The position numbers and the translations under genes are program-made. A stretch of 31,371 nucleotides of DNA, from assembly GCA_910578655.1 (NCBI GenBank), contig CAJTQE010000006.1, forward strand, positions 1,294 through 32,664, in the 5' to 3' direction. How positions within the stretch are numbered: the first letter of the stretch is position 1; every line of letters begins with the position of its first letter. The notes beneath the pieces are model-generated. The model was not told where the DNA came from, did not search any database, and worked only from the letters and a program-made list of their open reading frames with translations. This stretch comes from an uncultured Christensenella sp. GTDB lineage: Bacteria > Bacillota > Clostridia > Christensenellales > Borkfalkiaceae. This document shows, piece after piece, positions 25,869-31,371 of the stretch.

Positions 25869-28800
25869 ATGGAATGGTTTACACAAACGGCTTGGGTATT
25901 GCCTAACTGGGCGTGGATAGCGATTGGTGCAGCGGTATTATTACTGCTTGTAATAATTACTGCCGTCGCAGCTTCGTCAAGTAAGAAAAAAAAGAAAAAG
26001 AAAAATCAGATCAGGCTCCGCAGCAACAGGCGTCGTCCTCCTAAACCTAAGGCTAAAAAAGCCAAAGCAAAGAAACCGGCAAAGCGCAGAGGGCCCAGCA
26101 ATGCAGAGCTCATCCGTTCAAAGGCAGACGCGGACGTGGCCCGCGCCCGTGCGGAAGCTGCCGCAGAAACCGAAAGAATAAGGTCTTACTCGCAGGCAGA
26201 GATAGAGCGTGCACGCGCACAGGCGGAAATAGCACGCGCACAGGCAGCTCAGCAGCCCGGCGTTCAGCCTGCTCCCCAGTCGGTAGTTTATCAGGATAAC
26301 AGCGCGCTTATAAAGGCGCAAATGGAAGCCGAACTTGCAAGGGCTCAGGCCAAAAACGAAATCGAACGCGAGCGTGCCAACGCAGAAATCGCAAGGCTTA
26401 AAGAAGAGGCTGAAATGCGCAAGCGTTACGACGAAGAGCTCAGACGCCGTGACGAAGAGGACAGACGCCGCCGTCAAAGCTCGGCTCGCGCCAAAGGCGC
26501 CGCTCCCGACGACAATCATCGCCGTGAGGCGGCTGTCGCAGAAGACCCGAAAGCCAAAATGCGCAAACAGAAAGAAGAGGAAGAGCGCCGCCGCGCCGAA
26601 ATGCAGCGCAGAAAGAGAGCGGAAGAAGAAAAGCGTTCCCTTCTCGCACAGCAGCGCAGGGCGGAAATTGCGGCGGAAAACGCCAAAAACGAAAAACAGC
26701 GTCAAAAGGCAGAGGAAGACCTTCGCCGTCTGCACAGCCGTCTTGACGAGGTTAACGCCCAAATTCAGAATATCCAAAGAAATTCAGTGCGCAGCGAAGC
26801 CGACAACGGCGAGTACGTAAAAGCACAGGTCAATGCCGAAGTTGCGCGCGTCCGCGCTGAAATGGAAGCTGAACGCGCACGCGAAAACGCACGTAACGAA
26901 ATCGAGCGCGCTAAGGCAGAGGCGGAAATTGCCGCGCTTCGCGCACAGTCGGTTGCCCAGCATCCTTCTTCGAATTCGGATAACAGCGAATACGTTAAAG
27001 CCAAAGTAGACGCCGAACTTGCACGCGCCCGTGCGGAAATGGAAGCAGAGCGCGCCAAGGCCAAGGCTCAGCAGGAAATCGACAAATACAGGGCAGACGC
27101 GGAAATTGCCCGTCTGAGAGCAGAAGCGGCAGGCGGAAACAACCGCAACGATTCCGAGGACGTCCGCTCACGCATCGATGCGGAAGTTGCGCGTGTCCGC
27201 GCGGAACTCAGGGCGGAAAACGACAGGCTCAATTCCAAGGCCCAGATTGACAAAGCACAGGCAGACGCAGAAATTGCACGCCTTAAATCGCAGATTGCAA
27301 CAAATCCTTTCCCCGTACAGGCCCACGCCGAAAGCACGGAACTTGTTAAGGCGAAAGTGGATGCGGAACTTACCCGTGTCCGCGCGGAAATGGAAGCCGA
27401 ACGCAACAAAATTCAGGCTCAGGCAGAACTTAACAGAATTGCCGCGGAAGCGGAAATTGCAAAACTCAAAGCCCAGATTCAGGATTTGCCTAAGGAAACG
27501 GCAGCTCCCGTTCAGCCTCAGCAGGTTGATAACAGCGCGCTTCTTAAAGCGCAGATAGATGCCGAACTTGCTAAACAGCAGGCTAAGACCGAGATTGACC
27601 GCGTTAAGGCGGAAGCTGAAATCGAACGCCTTAAACAGCAGATGGAGGCACAGAACATAGCCGCTCAGCAGCAGATTGCCGCGGCACAGGCACAGGCTCA
27701 GCAGCAGCCCCAGCAGGTTGACAACAGCGCGCTTCTTAAAGCGCAGATGGAGGCCGAACTTGCCAAGCGCGAAGCCAAGACCGAGATTGAACGTGCGCGT
27801 GCAGATGCTGAAATCGAACGCCTTAAACAGCAGATAGAGGCGCAGAGCAAGGCGGCGCAGCAGCCCCAAAACGACAACAGCGCACTTATAAAGGCGCAAA
27901 TGGAAGCCGAACTTGCCAAGCATCAGGCTAAGACCGAAATCGAACGCGCCCGTGCAGACGCCGAGATATCAAGGCTTAAACAGCAGATAGAGGCACAGAA
28001 CAGCGCCGCTCAGCAGCAGCCCCAGCAGTCGGATACAGCCGCGCTTATAAAGGCGCAAATGGAAGCCGAGTTTGCTAAACGCGAGGCTAAGACGGAAATC
28101 GAGCGCGCCCGTGCAGACGCCGAAATCGAACGTCTTAAACTTCAGATAGAATCGCAGAATAAAGCCGCTCAGCAACAGCAGCCCGACAATTCCGCAATCA
28201 TCAAGGCGCAAATGGAAGCCGAGCTTGCAAAACATCAGGCGAGGACGGAAATCGAACGCGCCAAGGCGGACGTTGAAATTGCAAGGCTTAAGCAGGAGAT
28301 AGAGGCAGCCAAACGCCGCGTTGACCCTCCTAAGCCCGAAAACGAAAGCGAAGCTATCAAAGCAAAGGTAGAGGCAGAGCTTGCTATGGCGCGCGCGCAA
28401 ATGGAAATGGAGCGTGTAAAAGCTCAGGCTCAGGCAGAAATCGAAAAAGTAAAGGCGGAGGCAGAAATTACAAAACTCAAAGCAGAAGCTATGAATATGA
28501 AAACAACAGAAGGAAGTTCAGACGCAGATATCATCAGGGCAAAGGTTGAGGCAGAACTTGCGGCAGCCCGCGCTCAGATGGAAGCGGAACGTGCAAAAGC
28601 AAAAGCTCAGGCAGAGATAGAAAAGGTAAAGGCGGAAGCCGAAATTGCAAAAATGCGTGCAGACGCATACGTTTCCGGACAGCCCAACCCGTCAAGCAGC
28701 AGTGAAGACGCGGTAAAACAGCTTGTTGAGGCGGAGCTTGCAAAAGCCCGTGCCGCTATGGAAGCAGAGCGCATTAAAGCCAAGACCGAAGCAGAGATAG

Positions 28801-29576
28801 AAATGGCTAAGGCCCAGGCTGAAATTTCACGCCTTAAAGCCCAGATTGCTTCGCACCCCGAAGTCAATAAAAACAGCGACAGCGACCTTATCAGGGAAAG
28901 AGTTGAAGTCGAACTTGCAAAGGCGCGTGCAGAGCTTGAGGCGGAGCGTATGAAAATGCGCGCTCAGCAGGAGATAGACAAGGCTCGTTCAGAGGCGGAG
29001 ATAGCGCGTATGAAGGCGCAGTTTATGCCTGCGCAGCAGCCTTACGGTCAGCCGTTCAACCCTTACGGTCAGCCGTTCAACCCCTACGGTCAGCCGTTCA
29101 ACCCCTACGGTCAGCAGATGCAGATGCCCGGAATGCAGCAGCAGCCGGATAGCGCAATTGCAATGATGAAGATGGAGATTGAAATGGAAAAGATGCGTTC
29201 CGATCAGCGCGTTCAGCAGGAAGCTAACCGTGCAAATCAGGAAATTGCGCAGATTAAGTTCCAGGCGGCGCAGGAAGCTTCGGCTATGAAAATGGCAAAC
29301 GAGCTTACGAAAATGCGCTACGACCAAACCGCCCAGTCGCCTTACGGCCAGCAGATGCCTTACGGCAATCAGCCGCCTTACGGCCATCCCGTCGGCGTTC
29401 AGCAGCAACAGCTGCCCACTGCGGTTCAGCCCATAATTATCAATACGTCGGAACCGCAGCAGACGAAGAAAGTCATCGTCGAGCAGCCGAAAGCACATCG
29501 CGGCAACGGCAACGATTTTTACGACGTAGACGGTTTCTATGACGCGTACAGCGGTAACTTTAACGGCGGCAAATAA
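25869..29576 (+). CDS. Membrane-anchored long helical-repeat protein with basic patch (partner of the giant)
   Basis: Unrecognised 1235-residue protein. Residues 1-13 are probably outside; one span (14-35, WAWIAIGAAVLLLLVIITAVAA) is followed by a basic patch (39-74, 22 of 36 Lys/Arg), which places the rest in the cytoplasm. From about residue 78 to 1055 there are some 15 helical units of 40-50 residues, rich in Ala, Glu, Lys, Arg and Gln and separated by Pro/Gln/Asn/Ser linkers; one unit (about 150-300) is more strongly charged. A three-copy PYGQPFN repeat (1058-1078), a further helix, Gln/Tyr/Pro-rich linkers and an aromatic-acidic end (FYDVDGFYDAY) follow. It has an AGGAG site 7 bp before the ATG. 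No enzymatic motif is visible. Its E/A-rich helices recall flotillin-type or filament-like coiled coils, but no SPFH domain is present. A scaffold role beneath the giant is inferred. Confidence 0.85.
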   Translation: MEWFTQTAWVLPNWAWIAIGAAVLLLLVIITAVAASSSKKKKKKKNQIRLRSNRRRPPKPKAKKAKAKKPAKRRGPSNAELIRSKADADVARARAEAAAETERIRSYSQAEIERARAQAEIARAQAAQQPGVQPAPQSVVYQDNSALIKAQMEAELARAQAKNEIERERANAEIARLKEEAEMRKRYDEELRRRDEEDRRRRQSSARAKGAAPDDNHRREAAVAEDPKAKMRKQKEEEERRRAEMQRRKRAEEEKRSLLAQQRRAEIAAENAKNEKQRQKAEEDLRRLHSRLDEVNAQIQNIQRNSVRSEADNGEYVKAQVNAEVARVRAEMEAERARENARNEIERAKAEAEIAALRAQSVAQHPSSNSDNSEYVKAKVDAELARARAEMEAERAKAKAQQEIDKYRADAEIARLRAEAAGGNNRNDSEDVRSRIDAEVARVRAELRAENDRLNSKAQIDKAQADAEIARLKSQIATNPFPVQAHAESTELVKAKVDAELTRVRAEMEAERNKIQAQAELNRIAAEAEIAKLKAQIQDLPKETAAPVQPQQVDNSALLKAQIDAELAKQQAKTEIDRVKAEAEIERLKQQMEAQNIAAQQQIAAAQAQAQQQPQQVDNSALLKAQMEAELAKREAKTEIERARADAEIERLKQQIEAQSKAAQQPQNDNSALIKAQMEAELAKHQAKTEIERARADAEISRLKQQIEAQNSAAQQQPQQSDTAALIKAQMEAEFAKREAKTEIERARADAEIERLKLQIESQNKAAQQQQPDNSAIIKAQMEAELAKHQARTEIERAKADVEIARLKQEIEAAKRRVDPPKPENESEAIKAKVEAELAMARAQMEMERVKAQAQAEIEKVKAEAEITKLKAEAMNMKTTEGSSDADIIRAKVEAELAAARAQMEAERAKAKAQAEIEKVKAEAEIAKMRADAYVSGQPNPSSSSEDAVKQLVEAELAKARAAMEAERIKAKTEAEIEMAKAQAEISRLKAQIASHPEVNKNSDSDLIRERVEVELAKARAELEAERMKMRAQQEIDKARSEAEIARMKAQFMPAQQPYGQPFNPYGQPFNPYGQPFNPYGQQMQMPGMQQQPDSAIAMMKMEIEMEKMRSDQRVQQEANRANQEIAQIKFQAAQEASAMKMANELTKMRYDQTAQSPYGQQMPYGNQPPYGHPVGVQQQQLPTAVQPIIINTSEPQQTKKVIVEQPKAHRGNGNDFYDVDGFYDAYSGNFNGGK
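27528..28337 (+). repeat. Five short-type helical units in tandem
   Basis: Units begin D-[NT]-[SA]-A at 27528, 27720, 27873, 28032 and 28185, then change type at 28338. Lengths are 64, 51, 53, 51 and 51 codons. The core reads ALIKAQMEAELAK, then TEIERARADAEIERLK. These are the most alike units of the gene and have the highest DNA similarity, so they are likely the newest duplications. Confidence 0.88.
29040..29114 (+). repeat. 21-bp tandem repeat encoding PYGQPFN
   Basis: Three full copies start at 29040, 29061 and 29082, and a partial fourth at 29103. They are almost identical in DNA (CCTTAC versus CCCTAC is the main difference). They lie in the coiled-coil gene and encode a Pro/Tyr/Gln-rich disordered segment. 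Confidence 0.93.
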
Positions 29577-29592
29577 TACTTGCAATATTTTG

Positions 29593-29625
29593 CGGCAGGC
29601 ATTTAAAAATGCCTGCCGTTTTTTT
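29593..29625 (+). terminator. Rho-independent terminator after the helical-repeat gene
   Basis: The stem CGGCAGGCATTT pairs with AAATGCCTGCCG and is followed by seven T. It starts 16 bp after the stop codon and ends the second surface module. Confidence 0.94.
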
Positions 29626-29687
29626 AATCGGCAATAGTGGTAAGATATTCCTTAGCAGGCATAAAATGATTATAATGGTATATTTAA

Positions 29688-29735
29688 GACGCGAAAAAAA
29701 CTGTGAACGTTGACGAAAAACAGCAAAAACGCGTC
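29688..29735. other. Nested inverted repeat between terminator and next promoter
   Basis: GACGCG (29688-29693) pairs with CGCGTC (29730-29735), and inside it CTGT (29701-29704) pairs with ACAG (29720-29723). The repeat ends 7 bp before the -35 box of the next gene. An upstream TATAAT (29671-29676) has no good -35. It may be an operator or part of a small RNA; the remaining gap (29577-29863) shows no gene. Confidence 0.3.
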
Positions 29736-29742
29736 AATAACC

Positions 29743-29771
29743 TTGACAGTACAAATATTTGATAGTATAAT
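29743..29771 (+). promoter_or_regulatory. Consensus promoter of the third surface gene
   Basis: Perfect TTGACA (29743-29748), a 17-bp spacer and perfect TATAAT (29766-29771). This is the strongest promoter by sequence in the window. The leader is about 85 bases and contains a TGCCC-AAAA-GGGCA hairpin (29802-29815). Confidence 0.85.
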
Positions 29772-29863
29772 GATTACGTATAAAATGAATATGGGGTACT
29801 ATGCCCAAAAGGGCAAATTTACCGCCCCAAATCCCCAAAAAATTATTTTTAGCGAGGTACGGT

Positions 29864-31371
29864 ATGAAAATTACGGGTACTAAAAAACTGTTAATAATAT
29901 TCTTTGCGCTTATCTGCGCCCTGACTGCAGGTCTCGGCGTGGTTATAACGCGTTCTGCTTCGGGCAGTATCGTCTATGCTGAGGATACCGCTCCGTCAGG
30001 CACGCCCGTGGAGAAGCTTGAAGAGGAGCTTTCCGACGGCGAAACCGACGAAACAGAGGAAATTGCCGAAGAGGAGTACGACGTCCGCTTCGACGATTCC
30101 GTCATTTCCGAAATAGCAGATTTATTCGGTTTCAACCCCGACGTCGTCAGGCTTTACTGCCATATAGGCGGTTACGACGCTCGGTCGCTTCTGGCTGCGC
30201 TTATAGAAGAGCGCGACAACGGCATTGCGGAACAGAATAAAGTAATCGACTATGACAAAGACAGGGACGGCGCAATTCCGGAAGAATATATGCAGAGTCC
30301 GACTCCGGATTCTGAGTTCGGCGATAGCTTGCGCGAGGATATTCTTGCTTTCGCGTCAGACTACTTTGAAGGTTTGGTTTCCGTTTCCGAAGAAGATACC
30401 CAAAAAGACTGGTTCATTTCCCCCGATGAAATCACTTCGTATGACGGCTGGATTAACTCAACAAGCAGTAGATATTGGTATATTTTTAATTTCAGGGACA
30501 ACTATAACGGCGGACCTTTTAATTTTTACGTCGAAAATTTAAACGCTACCAATATTAACGACAAGTGGATAAATAAAACAACGGACATTATAAAAGACGC
30601 TAATTTGGTTATTCCCGGTTATAACAACGACGGTAACTTTAACAGCGCTTGGGGCTGCTATGAATATCAACACAATAACTTAACCGGTGAAAGCAGATAT
30701 GTAGATGCAAATAACGGAAATGTATTGACTTCCGGCCCGCATAACTTTAATTTTGAACCTATAAGACAATGCGGATATAAATATACCGTTACTCTCGAAC
30801 CGGGACAGAAATTTTGTTTCACTGCAAATATGCCTGCCACCTCCTCCAGCAATAGCAATAATATGACAATTGCAAACTATTATACTTATTCGGCGGCTAA
30901 CGGCGGATATAGGCATTTTGCAAAGCTTTTGCTGCACGGCTCTGCAGGTGCATCATCGGGCAAAAAGTCTGAGATTGTTATCGACGGCGACGCTCCGACA
31001 GGTACAATGTATGCTTTCAGCAGAGGAACGGGAACGTGGTGGGCAAACGGCACATATTACTACCGTTACAGCTGGCAACCCGGCCTATTCAGTTACAACG
31101 GCACAGGTATAAGTCCTAACAACAATGTCAGATATTATTCTTCAACAGAATATGTTAATCCGACTACCGGCGTAAGATCGTACAGCAACAATACTCTTAA
31201 GCGTGCGATGCAGCAAAGCTCTCAGCTGTGGACCTATTGGATTGAGATAGTCCGCAAAGACCCACCCAAGCCGGTGCTTGTGGACGAGAACACCGGAGCA
31301 GCTCTCGGCGGCGACACTAAAACCGCTTACTTCGAGGGCGAACCCGTAACGCTTGCGGTAAACCCCGATTA
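29864..31371 (+). CDS. Third exported surface protein, partial at the right edge
   Basis: The frame is open from the ATG to the window end (502 codons plus two bases), with no stop. A signal peptide (KKLLIIFFALICALTAGLGVV, probable cleavage after SIVYA, residue 39) is followed by a strongly acidic stretch (about 40-75, EDTAPSGTPVEKLEEEL then EETEE-like). Next is a small helical segment (ISEIADLFGFNPDVVRLYCH), then a large Asn/Tyr/Gly-rich, probably beta-rich region. The visible end (TAYFEGEPVTLAVNP) resembles the opening of an MBG/Ig-like domain, so more repeats are likely beyond the edge. GAGG lies 6 bp before this ATG. An in-frame ATG at 29801 would add 21 residues but has a worse ribosome site and lengthens the n-region. 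I do not recognise the N-terminal domain. Confidence 0.8.
   Translation, partial: MKITGTKKLLIIFFALICALTAGLGVVITRSASGSIVYAEDTAPSGTPVEKLEEELSDGETDETEEIAEEEYDVRFDDSVISEIADLFGFNPDVVRLYCHIGGYDARSLLAALIEERDNGIAEQNKVIDYDKDRDGAIPEEYMQSPTPDSEFGDSLREDILAFASDYFEGLVSVSEEDTQKDWFISPDEITSYDGWINSTSSRYWYIFNFRDNYNGGPFNFYVENLNATNINDKWINKTTDIIKDANLVIPGYNNDGNFNSAWGCYEYQHNNLTGESRYVDANNGNVLTSGPHNFNFEPIRQCGYKYTVTLEPGQKFCFTANMPATSSSNSNNMTIANYYTYSAANGGYRHFAKLLLHGSAGASSGKKSEIVIDGDAPTGTMYAFSRGTGTWWANGTYYYRYSWQPGLFSYNGTGISPNNNVRYYSSTEYVNPTTGVRSYSNNTLKRAMQQSSQLWTYWIEIVRKDPPKPVLVDENTGAALGGDTKTAYFEGEPVTLAVNPD

Noticed and set aside
25869..29576. Flotillin or ATP-synthase-b-like identity for the helical-repeat protein, because of E/A-rich helices.
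   Set aside because: No SPFH domain and far too long for subunit b; the similarity is compositional.
29671..29676. TATAAT as promoter of a small RNA before the third surface gene.
   Set aside because: No acceptable -35 at 16-18 bp and no terminator before the next promoter.

Overview
The window reads as chromosomal DNA from a Gram-positive-type anaerobe, most likely an uncultured gut Clostridia member. The support is AddAB rather than RecBCD, Rho-independent hairpin/T-tract terminators, AAGGAGG-type ribosome binding sites, tandem YitT proteins, a BspA-like leucine-rich-repeat protein, and surface proteins of the DUF6273 / MBG-like Ig type. A more exact placement (for example a Christensenellales-like lineage) is a guess. 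No tRNA, rRNA, CRISPR array or insertion sequence was recognised.

Positions 1-12,000 are housekeeping. The addB-addA pair encodes the two-subunit recombination helicase/nuclease. It is followed by a small membrane protein of unknown function, a convergent double PRC-barrel protein, the NAD-synthesis pair nadB-nadC (no nadA here), and a convergent pair of coupled YitT-family membrane proteins. Bidirectional hairpin terminators separate the convergent units. Four of these transcripts, and perhaps a fifth running off the left edge, have a -10 box only 6-10 bp before the start codon and no Shine-Dalgarno sequence, so they look leaderless.

Positions 12,000-31,371 are a large cell-surface locus with conventional leaders and good ribosome binding sites. 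It contains two units of the same plan. In each, a very large exported protein with a C-terminal membrane anchor and a cytoplasmic tail is followed at once by a single-span N-out/C-in protein whose bulk lies in the cytoplasm. Module A is a 1882-residue LRR/Ig-like protein with a short basic tail, plus a 196-residue protein with a Pro/Arg-rich repeat tail. Module B is a 2351-residue DUF6273/Ig-like giant ending in a 51-residue Asp/Tyr tail with no Lys or Arg, plus a 1235-residue protein with a Lys/Arg-rich juxtamembrane patch and about 16 helical repeat units. A third surface gene begins at 29864 and runs off the right edge; its reading frame is open to the end.

The best candidate for an undescribed system is this paired outside-inside arrangement, above all module B. 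Its acidic tail and basic patch have opposite charge, and the two membrane spans share a near-identical stretch of DNA and protein. It could link a surface adhesin to an internal coiled-coil scaffold. That function is inference; the architecture is visible in the sequence.
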